In this document: one piece after another, positions 28,550-37,040 of the stretch
How positions within the stretch are numbered: position 1 is the stretch's first letter
Layout: every line of letters starts with the position of its first letter
Assembly: GCF_000372525.1 (NCBI RefSeq)
Contig: NZ_AQUR01000104.1
Coordinates: 62,001 to 126,000, forward strand
Length of the DNA: 64,000 nt
Direction: 5' to 3'
Source: Cupriavidus neocaledonicus
Lineage (GTDB): Bacteria; Pseudomonadota; Gammaproteobacteria; Burkholderiales; Burkholderiaceae
The notes under the pieces: generated by a model
Told to the model about the DNA's origin: nothing
The model's database searches: none
What the model saw: only the letters and a program-made list of their open reading frames with translations
Program-made: the position numbers and the translations under genes

Positions 28550-28957
28550 ATGAACCCACAGCATCTCCGCCTGGCCGCGCTGATCGGCGCCGCCATGTTC
28601 CTGACCTGCCTGCCGCAGGCGCGCGCGGCGGCTGACGACCTGGTGATCCGCACCACGGGTCCGGTCAGCTATGTCTGCGGCGGCGTCGCCGACGACGAGC
28701 GCCAGGCGCTAAGCGAGCGCGAGAAGGATTTCAACATCGGCGTCCTGTTCACGCAGGGCGCCGCCGGCGAGTTCCTGTCCGATGTCGCGGTCAAGCTGGT
28801 GCGCGACGAACAGGAGGTCGCAAGCTTCCGCGCCGCCGGCCCTCGCTGCCTGATACGTGCGCCCGAAGGCAGCTACAATATCGAGGCCAGTTACAAGGGC
28901 CAGGCCAGGTCGATCAAGGTCAGCACCGGTACGCGCAACGCCCAGCTACGCTGGTAG
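28550..28957 (+). CDS. Small secreted protein of unknown function
   Basis: 135 residues. A signal peptide is clear (MNPQHLRLAALIGAAMFLTC to LPQARAAA). The mature part begins DDLVIRTTGPVSYVCGGVAD and includes a Cys in YVCGG and one in GPRCLIRAPEG, a likely disulfide pair. The segment GSYNIEASYKGQARSIKVST resembles a small beta-sandwich of the kind found in carboxypeptidase regulatory-like modules, but this is weak. GGAGG precedes the ATG. It sits between phoH and the NlpC/P60 gene, all on the plus strand. I do not recognise a named family. Confidence 0.8.
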   Translation: MNPQHLRLAALIGAAMFLTCLPQARAAADDLVIRTTGPVSYVCGGVADDERQALSEREKDFNIGVLFTQGAAGEFLSDVAVKLVRDEQEVASFRAAGPRCLIRAPEGSYNIEASYKGQARSIKVSTGTRNAQLRW

Positions 28958-29004
28958 CGGCAAGGCTTCCGGTGCGCCGGCAGGCCGGCGACCGGAATCC
29001 AGCG

Positions 29005-29685
29005 ATGCCATTGCGCCGTACCCATAGTTCTTCCAGTCCTTCCGCACTGCCCGGCCCGCTTGCCCGGGCCGGCCTGCCGCTGCTGTGCGCCGCCGCGCTG
29101 CTGCTGGCGGCGTGCGCCAGTTCCCCGCCCGCGCGCCAAGGCGGCTTGCCGCGTACGCCCGGCAAGCCCATGGTCGATCCCAGCGCCGGGCTTGAGGAGA
29201 TCTCGATCCAGGCGATGTCGCTGGTGGGCACCCCCTACCGCTACGGCGGCAACACGCCCGATGCCGGCTTCGACTGCAGCGGCCTGGTGCGCTATGTGGT
29301 CGCGCGCGCGGCCAATGTCAACTTGCCGCGCACCACCGAGGCCATGGGTACGCGCGGCAGTTCGCTCGACCGCAGCGAAGTTGCTTCCGGCGACCTGGTG
29401 TTCTTCAACACCACCGGCCGTGCCAACTCGCACGTCGGCATCTACGTCGGCCAGAACCGCTTTGTCCACGCGCCCTCGTCCGGCGGCACCGTGCGCCTGG
29501 AGGACATGAGCAAGCCCTACTGGGCCTCGCGCTACAACGGCGCGCGGCGCGTGGTTGCCGGTGCGCTGACCCTGCCGCCGGCGCCGGCGACACCGGTGCC
29601 CGCGCCCGCCCCTGCGCCCCTGGTGCCGGAACCGGCCCCGCCGCCCGACGACGACGATCCCATTGCCGCCTTCGCCAACCGCTGA
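29005..29685 (+). CDS. NlpC/P60 family lipoprotein, cell-wall endopeptidase
   Basis: 226 residues from ATG 29005 (a GTG at 28972 is an alternative). A lipobox is seen in CAAALLLAACASS. The catalytic domain has YRYGGNTPDAGFDCSGLVRY (nucleophile Cys), RANSHVGIYVGQNRFVHAPS (catalytic His and third residue). It probably cleaves peptide stems of peptidoglycan from the periplasmic face of a membrane. The last 50 residues are Pro/Ala-rich and acidic (PAPATPVPAPAPAP, PPPDDDDP), possibly a wall-spanning or interaction tail. A bidirectional terminator follows. Confidence 0.92.
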   Translation: MPLRRTHSSSSPSALPGPLARAGLPLLCAAALLLAACASSPPARQGGLPRTPGKPMVDPSAGLEEISIQAMSLVGTPYRYGGNTPDAGFDCSGLVRYVVARAANVNLPRTTEAMGTRGSSLDRSEVASGDLVFFNTTGRANSHVGIYVGQNRFVHAPSSGGTVRLEDMSKPYWASRYNGARRVVAGALTLPPAPATPVPAPAPAPLVPEPAPPPDDDDPIAAFANR

Positions 29686-29700
29686 AGCCGCGACGCGGAC

Positions 29701-29735
29701 AAGCAAAAAGCCAGGCATCTGCCTGGCTTTTTTTG
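29701..29735. terminator. Bidirectional terminator between nlpC/P60 and pit
   Basis: AAAAAGCCAGGCA (29705-29717) and TGCCTGGCTTTTT (29720-29732) form a 13-bp stem with a two-base gap; T-runs flank it on both strands. It serves the two convergent genes. Confidence 0.92.
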
Positions 29736-29755
29736 CATCGACGGCCGGTTCCGCG

Positions 29756-30763
29756 TTACAGGATATGGCGACCGATCCACCATGCGATCGCCGCCATGAA
29801 GGCCGAGGCCGGAATCGTCAGCACCCAGGCCCAGACGATATTGCCAGCCACGCCCCAGCGCACCGCCGACATCTTCTGCGACGAACCGACCCCGACGATG
29901 GCGCCGGTGATCGTATGCGTGGTCGACACCGGCACGCCCAGCGCCGAGGCGAAGAACAGCGTCAGCGCACCGCCGGTCTCGGCGCAGAAGCCGCCCACGG
30001 GCTTGAGCTTGGTGATCTTCTGGCCCATGGTGCGCACGATGCGCCAGCCGCCGAACAGCGTGCCCATGCCGATGGCCACATAGCAGCTGACGATCACCCA
30101 GGTCGGCGGCGGATCGCCGGCCAGCACGTGGCCGCTGGCGATCAGCAGCATCCAGATGATGCCGATGGTCTTCTGCGCGTCATTGCCGCCATGGCCGAGG
30201 CTGTACAGCGACGCCGAGACCAGCTGCAGGCGACGGAACCAGCGGTCGACGCGCGATGGCGGCGTGCGGAAGAAGGTCCAGCCGACCATGACCATCATCA
30301 GCGAACCCAGCAGGAAGCCGAGGAAAGGCGACACCAGGATGAACGCCACCGTCTTCAGCAGGCCGCTGGCCACCAGCGCGCCGGTGCCGGCCTTGGCCAC
30401 CGCTGCGCCCACCAGCCCGCCGATCAGCGCATGCGACGACGACGACGGAATGCCGTAGTACCAGGTGATGACGTTCCACGCGATGGCCCCGACCAGCGCG
30501 CCGAAGATGACATAGTGGTCGACGACCCCGCCCTGGATGGTACCGGTGCCAACCGTTGCCGCCACCTTCAGGTGGAACACGAAGATCGCGACGACGTTGC
30601 ACATCGCCGCCATCGCCACCGCATGGTGCGGCTTGAGCACGCCCGTGGATACCACCGTCGCGATCGAGTTGGCCGCGTCGTGGAAGCCGTTCATGAAGTC
30701 GAACAGCAGTGCCAGCGCCACCAGCAAGGCGATCACCCACAGGCTCATTTGTATGGTCTGCAT
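29756..30763 (-). CDS. pit: Low-affinity inorganic phosphate transporter Pit
   Basis: 335-residue multi-spanning membrane protein of the PiT family. Both family repeats are visible: DFMNGFHDAANSIATVVSTG near the N-terminus and GVPVSTTHTITGAIVGVG near the C-terminus, plus YGIPSSSSHALIGGLVGAA. It imports phosphate, probably as a metal-phosphate complex, with protons. It begins 13 bases after the DUF47 gene, forming the common DUF47-pit operon. Confidence 0.96.
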   Translation of the reverse strand: MQTIQMSLWVIALLVALALLFDFMNGFHDAANSIATVVSTGVLKPHHAVAMAAMCNVVAIFVFHLKVAATVGTGTIQGGVVDHYVIFGALVGAIAWNVITWYYGIPSSSSHALIGGLVGAAVAKAGTGALVASGLLKTVAFILVSPFLGFLLGSLMMVMVGWTFFRTPPSRVDRWFRRLQLVSASLYSLGHGGNDAQKTIGIIWMLLIASGHVLAGDPPPTWVIVSCYVAIGMGTLFGGWRIVRTMGQKITKLKPVGGFCAETGGALTLFFASALGVPVSTTHTITGAIVGVGSSQKMSAVRWGVAGNIVWAWVLTIPASAFMAAIAWWIGRHIL

Positions 30764-30776
30764 GCCGATTGCCGCC

Positions 30777-31403
30777 TCAGGCGTTTTCCAGGACGATGCC
30801 TTCGATGATGTTGGCGACGTCCTCGCACTTGTCGGTGATCGTCTCGAGCTGTTCGTAGATCGCCTTCAGCTTGATCAGGCGCTTGACGTCGGTCTCGTCG
30901 CGGAACAGCTTGGACATGGCCGAGCGCATCACGCGGTCGGCCTCGGATTCGAGCTGGTCGATCTGCTGCGCGGTCTTCAGGATGGTGCTGGCGTTGCCCA
31001 TGTCCTCGAGCAGGCCCACGGCGATCTTGACCTGGTCGCAGCACTGCACGCAGATCGCGGCCAGGCGCAGCGCCTCGTCGGTCAGGTTGGTGACGTCGTA
31101 CAGCGAGATGGTCTCGGCCACGTCTTCCATCAGGTCCAGGATGTCATCCATGGTCGTGATGAGCTTGTGGATCTCGTCGCGGTCCAGCGGCGTGATGAAG
31201 GTCTTGTGCAGCAGGTCGATGGTGTCGTGCGTGATGCGGTCGGCCTTCTTTTCGGTGGCCTGGACGCGCCGGGCATGCGCCTCGGCGTTGGGCAGGTCGT
31301 TGACCAGGGCCTGCAGTTCATGGGCGGCGGTCACCGCGCAGTCGGCGTGCTGGTTGAAATATTCGAAGAACTTGCCCTCGGTGGGCATGAATCGGCCGAA
31401 CAT
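30777..31403 (-). CDS. DUF47 family PhoU-like phosphate transport regulator
   Basis: 208 residues, helical, starting MFGRFMPTEGKFFEYFNQHA. The acidic motifs ATEKKADRITHDTIDLLHKT and LDRDEIHKLITTMDDILDLM are the two metal-binding PhoU-like repeats (E/D-xxx-D). These proteins pair with Pit and modulate its activity. The ATG at 31403 has AAGGAAC upstream. It is the first gene of the two-gene unit with pit. Confidence 0.93.
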   Translation of the reverse strand: MFGRFMPTEGKFFEYFNQHADCAVTAAHELQALVNDLPNAEAHARRVQATEKKADRITHDTIDLLHKTFITPLDRDEIHKLITTMDDILDLMEDVAETISLYDVTNLTDEALRLAAICVQCCDQVKIAVGLLEDMGNASTILKTAQQIDQLESEADRVMRSAMSKLFRDETDVKRLIKLKAIYEQLETITDKCEDVANIIEGIVLENA

Positions 31404-31593
31404 GGAATGTTCCTTGTGGCAGCGTGGTATCGCTGCGGATGGTGTTGCGGGATTAAGCGGACGCGAGCATGACCGCCGCGGATGGCGGCTGTCATCAAAG
31501 CGCAATATTTTACAGGGTTACCGGGACATTGCCCGCGTATTTGGCACAAACGAGACGGGAAGGCACAGCGGAGCGCCGACCCGCTTGACTTCG

Positions 31594-32985
31594 TCAGGTG
31601 TCGTTGTCGAAGAAGGCCGGGCCGCCGCTGAAGTTGTCGAACTTCGTGAACTGGCCGAGGAAGGTCAGGCGCACCGTGCCGATCGGGCCGTTACGCTGCT
31701 TGCCGATGATGATTTCGGCGGTGCCCTTGTCCTGCGAGTCGGCGTTATAGACTTCGTCGCGGTAGATGAACAGGATCACGTCGGCATCCTGTTCGATAGC
31801 GCCCGATTCGCGCAGGTCGGACATCACCGGACGCTTGTTGGGGCGCTGCTCCAGGCTACGGTTCAGCTGCGACAGCGCGATCACCGGGCAATTCAGCTCT
31901 TTCGCCAGGCCCTTCAGCGAACGCGAGATTTCTGAAATTTCCGTGGCGCGGTTCTCGCCGCCGCCGGAGCCCGACATCAGCTGCAGGTAGTCGATGATGA
32001 TCAGGCCCAGCTGCCCGCACTGGCGCGCCAGGCGCCGCGAACGCGCGCGCAGTTCCATCGGGTTCAGCGCCGGCGTCTCGTCGATGAACAGCTGGGTGTC
32101 GTTCATGCGCTGGATCGCATGCGTCAGGCGCGGCCAGTCCTCGTCGAGCAGGCGCCCGGTGCGCAGCCGGTGCTGGTCGAGCCGGCCGACCGAGCCCAGC
32201 ATACGCATGGCCAGCTGGGTGCCCGCCATTTCCATCGAGAACACCGCCACCGGCAAGCCCTGCTCCACCGCGACGTGCTCGCCGATGTTCAGCGAGAACG
32301 CGGTCTTGCCCATCGACGGGCGGCCGGCGACGATGATCAGGTCGCCCGGCTGCATGCCGCTGGTCATCTTGTCCAGGTCGATGAAACCGGTCGGCACGCC
32401 GGTGACGTCGGTGGTGGAATCGCGGTGATACAGTTCGTCGATGCGCTCCACCACCTGGGTCAGCAGCGGCTGGATTTCCTGGAAGCCCTTCTGCCCGCGC
32501 GAGCCCTCTTCGGCAATCGCGAAGACCTTGGATTCGGCCTCGTCGAGCAGCTCGCGCACCTCGCGCCCCTTGGGCGCGAACGCGGCCGAGGCGATATCGT
32601 CGGCCACCGTCACCAGCTTGCGCAGCACCGAGCGCTCGCGCACGATCTCCGCGTAGCGGCGGATATTGGCCGCGCTGGGGGTGTTCTGCGCCAGCGAATT
32701 CAGGTACGCCAGTCCGCCCACCTCTTCGGCCTTGCCGGCCACCTGCAGCATCTCGTAGACCGTGATCACGTCGGCCGGCTTGGTCGCCGAGATCAACCGG
32801 GCGATGCTCTGGAAGATCATCCGGTGGTCGAAACGGTAGAAGTCCGCCTCGGAAAGGAAGTCCGCGATGCGGTCCCAGGCGGCATTGTCCAGCAGCAGGC
32901 CACCGAGCACCGATTGCTCGGCTTCGATGGAGTGCGGCGGGACCTTGAGGTTATCGAGTTGGGGGTCGGCGACGGGCGCGTTCAT
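31594..32985 (-). CDS. dnaB: Replicative DNA helicase DnaB
   Basis: 463 residues. The N-terminal domain is PPHSIEAEQSVLGGLLLDNA. The RecA-like ATPase has Walker A IVAGRPSMGKTAFSLNIGEH, MEMAGTQLAMRMLGS, LIIIDYLQLMSG (Walker B) and ALSQLNRSLEQRPNKRPVMS. It is the hexameric helicase at the replication fork. It lies downstream of the rpsF-rplI operon on the same strand but is separated from it by a terminator. Confidence 0.97.
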   Translation of the reverse strand: MNAPVADPQLDNLKVPPHSIEAEQSVLGGLLLDNAAWDRIADFLSEADFYRFDHRMIFQSIARLISATKPADVITVYEMLQVAGKAEEVGGLAYLNSLAQNTPSAANIRRYAEIVRERSVLRKLVTVADDIASAAFAPKGREVRELLDEAESKVFAIAEEGSRGQKGFQEIQPLLTQVVERIDELYHRDSTTDVTGVPTGFIDLDKMTSGMQPGDLIIVAGRPSMGKTAFSLNIGEHVAVEQGLPVAVFSMEMAGTQLAMRMLGSVGRLDQHRLRTGRLLDEDWPRLTHAIQRMNDTQLFIDETPALNPMELRARSRRLARQCGQLGLIIIDYLQLMSGSGGGENRATEISEISRSLKGLAKELNCPVIALSQLNRSLEQRPNKRPVMSDLRESGAIEQDADVILFIYRDEVYNADSQDKGTAEIIIGKQRNGPIGTVRLTFLGQFTKFDNFSGGPAFFDNDT

Positions 32986-33061
32986 GGGGAGGGATTATAA
33001 CGGCGGGTGGACACACTTCGCCGGACATTTGGCGACAGCGCCGTCCACGGCAGGCGGGCAA

Positions 33062-33093
33062 CAAAAAAGGCAGGAGCCGGGGCTCCTGCCTTT
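33062..33093 (-). terminator. Terminator of the rpsF-priB-rpsR-rplI operon
   Basis: AAAGGCAGGAGCC (33066-33078) and GGCTCCTGCCTTT (33081-33093) form a 13-bp stem with a two-base loop gap. On the minus strand the stem is followed by a T-run. It lies between rplI and dnaB. Confidence 0.88.
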
Positions 33094-33147
33094 CTGCAAT
33101 GCTTGCGGGCGTCGGCCGGCGCGGGGCGCCGGCGTGGCGGCGCGTCC

Positions 33148-33600
33148 TTAGACGCTCTCGCCCACCACCGACACGGTCACGTCGACCACGACGTCGGTGT
33201 GCAGCGCAACGCTGACCGGGTGGTCGCCAACGGTCTTCAGCGGACCGTTCGGCAGGCGAACCTGCGCCTTTTCCAGCTTGTAGCCTTGGGCTGCCAGGGC
33301 TTCAGCGATGTCGGCGTTGGTCACCGAACCGAACAGGCGGCCGTCCACACCCGACTTCTGGGAGATCTGGACGGTCAGGCCGTTCAGCTTCTCGCCTTCG
33401 GCTTGCGCGGCGGCCAGCTTCTCGGCAGCGGCCTTTTCCAGCTCGGCGCGCTTGACTTCGAATTCAGCGATCGCGCTTTGCGTGGCGCGGCGGGCCTTCT
33501 TGCCCGGGATCAGGAAGTTACGGGCGTAACCGTCCTTCACCTTGACGATGTCACCCAGGTTGCCCAGGTTGACGACTTTTTCCAGCAGAATGATTTGCAT
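33148..33600 (-). CDS. rplI: Large-subunit ribosomal protein bL9
   Basis: 150 residues. MQIILLEKVVNLGNLGDIVK and VKDGYARNFLIPGKKARRAT are the N-terminal L9 signature, followed by the long linker helix and a C-terminal domain containing VDGRLFGSVTNADIAEALAAQG. It binds 23S rRNA domain V near the L1 stalk base. It is the last gene of the rpsF operon. Confidence 0.98.
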   Translation of the reverse strand: MQIILLEKVVNLGNLGDIVKVKDGYARNFLIPGKKARRATQSAIAEFEVKRAELEKAAAEKLAAAQAEGEKLNGLTVQISQKSGVDGRLFGSVTNADIAEALAAQGYKLEKAQVRLPNGPLKTVGDHPVSVALHTDVVVDVTVSVVGESV

Positions 33601-33632
33601 CGTGTTCTCTCCTTGACGGACCTAGGGCCTGA

Positions 33633-33911
33633 TCAGTTCTTGTGCAGGTCGGTGTACGGCATCAGCGCGAGGAAACGCGCGCGCTTGATGGCCGTATCCA
33701 GCTGACGCTGATAGTGAGCCTTGGTACCGGTCAGGCGGGCCGGCGTGATCTTGCCGTTGTCGCCGATGAAGTCCTTCAGGGTGTCCAGATCCTTGTAGTC
33801 GATCTGTTCGACGCCAGCCACGGTGAAGCGGCAGAAGCGCTTGCGCTTGAACAGCGGGTTCTGTTGCTGGAAGCGCTTCTTGTTCTTGTTGTCACGTTTG
33901 ACGAATGCCAT
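33633..33911 (-). CDS. rpsR: Small-subunit ribosomal protein bS18
   Basis: 92 residues with [39 protein letters not shown] and [16 protein letters not shown], the full S18 signature. It pairs with S6 on the 30S platform. It begins three bases after priB. Confidence 0.98.
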
Positions 33912-33914
33912 GAT

Positions 33915-34214
33915 TCAATCCTTTTCGAATGCTTTACATCCAGTGATGTGAAAGACGAGAGCCTTGCTGTTGCGGTGCTTGCGGGCCAGGAATCCTTCGC
34001 AGTCGAGCAGCGTGCCGAGCGGTAGCCGCTCCAGACGCTGGCCCACCTGGCCGATCCCCATCGCAGCGATTGCAAACTCGACCTGCCGCGGCGTCTGCGC
34101 CTCGACGGCCTCGCCGCTGTACTGCAGGATGCAGTTCACGACGGGGACCCCGGCCGGGGTATAGCGCAGGGCATCGCGTTCCGCCAGGGTGGCGGCAAGC
34201 CGAAGCTGGTTCAA
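33915..34214 (-). CDS. priB: Primosomal replication protein PriB (TTG start)
   Basis: 99 residues if translation starts at TTG 34214 (LNQLRLAATLAERDALRYTP), which is preceded by AAGAGG at good distance. A second TTG at 34238 would add eight residues. The OB-fold continues with GVPVVNCILQYSGEAVEAQ and VEFAIAAMGIGQVGQRLERL. It binds single-stranded DNA during PriA-dependent replication restart. Placement between rpsF and rpsR is the standard betaproteobacterial order and confirms the call. Confidence 0.92.
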   Translation of the reverse strand: MNQLRLAATLAERDALRYTPAGVPVVNCILQYSGEAVEAQTPRQVEFAIAAMGIGQVGQRLERLPLGTLLDCEGFLARKHRNSKALVFHITGCKAFEKD

Positions 34215-34303
34215 CGCGGGGCCTCTTGCTGGTTGCAATCGTTGCGGTTTGCGCTCGTGCCCGGGCCGACGCTGTCAGCCACGGCACGCACCGCAGTCCG
34301 CAC

Positions 34304-34678
34304 TCAGGCGGCCTGGCCTTCGGTGGTCGTTTGCGCGGCCTTGCGGGCTTCTTCGCGCTGCACTTCCTTCATCATCGGCGAAGGTGCGGTCTCGGCCTTC
34401 TTGGTCTGCACGATCAGGTGGCGCAGAACGGCGTCGTTGAACTTGAACGCGTGTTCCAGTTCAGCCAGGGTTTCCTTGCCGCATTCGATGTTCAGGCAAA
34501 CGTAGTGGGCCTTGGCCAGCTTCTGGATCATGTAAGCCATCTGGCGACGGCCCCAGTCTTCCACGCGGTGAACGTTGCCGTTCTGCGAGGTCACGAGCTG
34601 CTTGTAGCGCTCGATCATGGCCGGCACTTGTTCGCTCTGGTCCGGGTGGACGATGAAGACGATTTCGTAATGACGCAT
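34304..34678 (-). CDS. rpsF: Small-subunit ribosomal protein bS6
   Basis: 124 residues from MRHYEIVFIVHPDQSEQVPA; VHRVEDWGRRQMAYMIQKLA and KAHYVCLNIECGKETLAELE are S6 hallmarks. The C-terminal 25 residues are a charged tail (KKAETAPSPMMKEVQREEAR). AAGGAG lies just before the ATG at 34678. It is the first gene of the operon, which reads rpsF-priB-rpsR-rplI. Confidence 0.97.
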   Translation of the reverse strand: MRHYEIVFIVHPDQSEQVPAMIERYKQLVTSQNGNVHRVEDWGRRQMAYMIQKLAKAHYVCLNIECGKETLAELEHAFKFNDAVLRHLIVQTKKAETAPSPMMKEVQREEARKAAQTTTEGQAA

Positions 34679-34797
34679 TGACGCTCCTTTTGGGATTAGC
34701 CACCCGGGCGTCACGAGTCCGGTGTGGCAAGGTTGAATAGCCTTAAATTATAGCCCGCCGCGCGCCAACAACGCAAGCCGCTGATTTCACGGACAAA

Positions 34798-35790
34798 TCA
34801 GGCGCTGGCAAAGACCGCCTGCAGCCGCGCCGGGTCGCGCGCCAGCCCCGCATCCGCCGCCAGGGCGAGCGCCAGCAACACGCGCGCCTTATAGGGGTTG
34901 AGGTCCGCAGCCGACACGAACACACCGTCGGCAGGACTTGGCTGGGGCGGGATCGCCACATGCCCCGCACCGGTACGCGAACTGCGCACCACCGCCACGC
35001 CGGCCGCGGCGGCGTCAGCCAGGGCCGCTGCCAGCACCTCGTGGACCGAGCCATTGCCGGCCGCGGCCACGACCAGCCCGGCGACGCCGGCCCGCACCAG
35101 CGCATCCACCGCCACCCGGCCCGGCTGGGCGTAGCTGGCCACGATCTCCACCACCGGCCAGAGCGCCGGCATCGGCCCGATGGCTGCCGTGGTCCGGGGC
35201 GCCCGCGCAAAGCGCACGTAGTCGTCCTGGACAAAACCAAGCGGCCCGCACGGCGAGACAAAGGCATCGACCGCCGAGGTATGCGCCTTGGCCACATCGC
35301 GCGCCGCGTGGATCTGCTGGTTCAGCACCACCAGCACGCCCTTGCCGCGCGCCTCCGGATGCGCGGCGACACGCGCCGCATCCAGCAGGTTCAGCGGCCC
35401 GTCGGCCGACAGCGACGTCGACGGACGCATCGCGGCGGTCAGCACCACGGGCACCGGGCACGCTTGCGTCAGGTGCAGCGCCATCGCGGTTTCTTCCAGC
35501 GTGTCGGTGCCGTGCGTGATCACGATGCCTGCGACATCGGGCTGGGCGGACCAGTGCCCGACCCGCGCTGCCAGCGTTTGCCACAGCGCGAAGGTCATGT
35601 CCTTGCTGTCGACCTGTGCCACCTGCTCGGCCTCGATGCGGGCCACCGCCTGCAGCGGCGGCACCGCGGCCAGCAACGTGCTCACCGGCACGGTCGCCGC
35701 CTGGTAGCGGGCGCTGCTGGCGGCGCTGCCTGACGCGCCGGCGATGGTGCCGCCGGTGGCCAATACGACGATGCGAGGCAATTGAGTCAT
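34798..35790 (-). CDS. L-asparaginase (type I/II fold)
   Basis: 330 residues. IVVLATGGTIAGASGSAASS supplies the nucleophile threonine (TGGTIAG), and GIVITHGTDTLEETAMALHL carries the second catalytic motif THGTDT. MRPSTSLSADGPLNLLDAARV is also conserved. It hydrolyses asparagine to aspartate and ammonia. No signal peptide is seen, so it is probably cytoplasmic. An upstream in-frame TTG (35802) would add four residues, and neither start has a strong ribosome site. It is divergent from lexA. Confidence 0.93.
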   Translation of the reverse strand: MTQLPRIVVLATGGTIAGASGSAASSARYQAATVPVSTLLAAVPPLQAVARIEAEQVAQVDSKDMTFALWQTLAARVGHWSAQPDVAGIVITHGTDTLEETAMALHLTQACPVPVVLTAAMRPSTSLSADGPLNLLDAARVAAHPEARGKGVLVVLNQQIHAARDVAKAHTSAVDAFVSPCGPLGFVQDDYVRFARAPRTTAAIGPMPALWPVVEIVASYAQPGRVAVDALVRAGVAGLVVAAAGNGSVHEVLAAALADAAAAGVAVVRSSRTGAGHVAIPPQPSPADGVFVSAADLNPYKARVLLALALAADAGLARDPARLQAVFASA

Positions 35791-35928
35791 GGGAGCGCGC
35801 AAGGAGTTTGTTCTGGATAAAGGAACCGCGATTGTAGCGGGCGCGCGCGCACGCCACAGCGCCGGGAACAGACGCTATGACCGGCGTCCATGCGACACAC
35901 CTCAAAATTCTGCTTGCACTGACGCCGA

Positions 35929-35968
35929 TACTGTATAAAATCACAGCATACTGTTTAAACATACAGTT
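35929..35968 (+). promoter_or_regulatory. Two abutting LexA boxes in front of lexA
   Basis: TACTGTATAAAATCACAGCA (35929-35948) and TACTGTTTAAACATACAGTT (35949-35968) each contain CTGT-N8-ACAG, the LexA operator core. They lie end to end with a 20-base period, about 90 bases upstream of the lexA ATG. A TATAAA at 35934-35939 inside the first box is a plausible -10, so LexA binding would cover the promoter. Confidence 0.93.
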
Positions 35969-36056
35969 CCGGCGCGCCGGATACTGGATAACGGAGCAGG
36001 ACCTTCGCAAGCTCCTCCTTATCCAGGCCAGCGGCCCTGCACGGAACGGCGATCCC

Positions 36057-36710
36057 ATGGCGACCCTGACACCCCGGCAGCAGCAGATTTTCGATCTGAT
36101 CCGCAATACGATCCGCCGTACCGGCTTCCCGCCCACCCGCGCCGAGATCGCAGCGGAGTTCGGCTTCTCCTCGCCCAATGCCGCGGAAGAACATCTGCGG
36201 GCGCTGGCGCGCAAGGGCGTGATCGAACTGACGCCGGGCGCATCGCGCGGCATCCGCCTGAAGGTGTCGCGCAGCGATTCGGAACTGCCGGACCAGTTCT
36301 CGTTGCCGATGGCCGGTGTCTTGCAGCTGACGCTACCTCTGGTGGGCCGCGTCGCAGCCGGCAGCCCCATCCTGGCCGCCGAGCATATCGACCGCCAGTA
36401 CCAGGTCGATGCCTCGGTCTTCGATGAGCGTCCGGACTATCTGCTGCGCGTGCGCGGCCTGAGCATGCGCGACGCCGGCATCCTCGACGGCGACCTGCTC
36501 GCCGTGCGCCGCGCCAGCGAAGCCGCCAACGGCAAGATCGTGGTGGCGCGACTGGGCGACGACGTCACCGTCAAGCGCCTGCAGCGGCGCGGTGGCCATA
36601 TCGAACTGATCGCCGAGAACCCGGACTTCACCAACATCATCGTCGAGCCCGGTGAAGAGTTTTCGCTGGAAGGCATCGCCGTCGGGCTGATCCGCTCTTC
36701 CGGCTTCTAG
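36057..36710 (+). CDS. lexA: SOS-response repressor LexA
   Basis: 217 residues from ATG 36057 (MATLTPRQQQIFDLIRNTI). The winged helix lies at about 1-70 (TRAEIAAEFGFSSPNAAEEH). The autocleavage site is the Ala-Gly in VGRVAAGSPILAAEH, the catalytic serine sits in RVRGLSMRDAGILDGDLLAV, and the lysine in DVTVKRLQRR. It represses DNA-damage genes and is cleaved on RecA filaments. The longer in-frame reading to 35877 crosses the operators and is rejected as the start. It is autoregulated by the two boxes upstream. Confidence 0.98.
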   Translation: MATLTPRQQQIFDLIRNTIRRTGFPPTRAEIAAEFGFSSPNAAEEHLRALARKGVIELTPGASRGIRLKVSRSDSELPDQFSLPMAGVLQLTLPLVGRVAAGSPILAAEHIDRQYQVDASVFDERPDYLLRVRGLSMRDAGILDGDLLAVRRASEAANGKIVVARLGDDVTVKRLQRRGGHIELIAENPDFTNIIVEPGEEFSLEGIAVGLIRSSGF

Positions 36711-36824
36711 CCGGGCACCATCGCAGGCACTCGTCCTGCGCGGGCCTATCCGCTTCCATTGCTTTGCAGACGCCGCCCGGCTTGCCGGGTGTTGACCCCG
36801 CTTTGCCTAAAAAGAGGTGCCACC

Positions 36825-36995
36825 ATGCCGCAAATCCACCACGTCGCCGCCCGCCGTCCGGTCAAGCCCGTGCCGTTTCGCCAGAGCAAGGGCGTACGCG
36901 TCTATCAGGGTACGCAGCGCCGTACCATGGTCGGCAGCATGGCGGCAATCTGCCGCATGCTGGAACTTGAAACCACCGAAAAGCTGGCCGCCTGA
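36825..36995 (+). CDS. Small basic conserved-looking hypothetical protein
   Basis: 56 residues (MPQIHHVAARRPVKPVPFRQ, then SKGVRVYQGTQRRTMVGSMA, ending LELETTEKLAA). AAGAGGTG lies seven bases before the ATG, and codon use matches the neighbours. It is rich in Arg/Lys/His in the first half and ends in an amphipathic helix. It begins 114 bases after lexA on the same strand and could ride on the SOS-controlled transcript. I do not recognise a family. A nucleic-acid-binding or regulatory role is conceivable but unsupported. Confidence 0.7.
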   Translation: MPQIHHVAARRPVKPVPFRQSKGVRVYQGTQRRTMVGSMAAICRMLELETTEKLAA

Positions 36996-37040
36996 CGGAT
37001 ATCGGCAAACGCTAGCCGGGTCGCCTGGCCTCTTTTCCGC

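Noticed and set aside
31404..31593. Possible Pho box (CTGTCATCA) in front of the DUF47-pit unit
   Set aside because: Only one half-site; the second half does not match, so PhoB control is not supported.
35877..36056. Longer LexA start at 35877
   Set aside because: It would translate through both SOS boxes and the promoter; the family start is ATG 36057.
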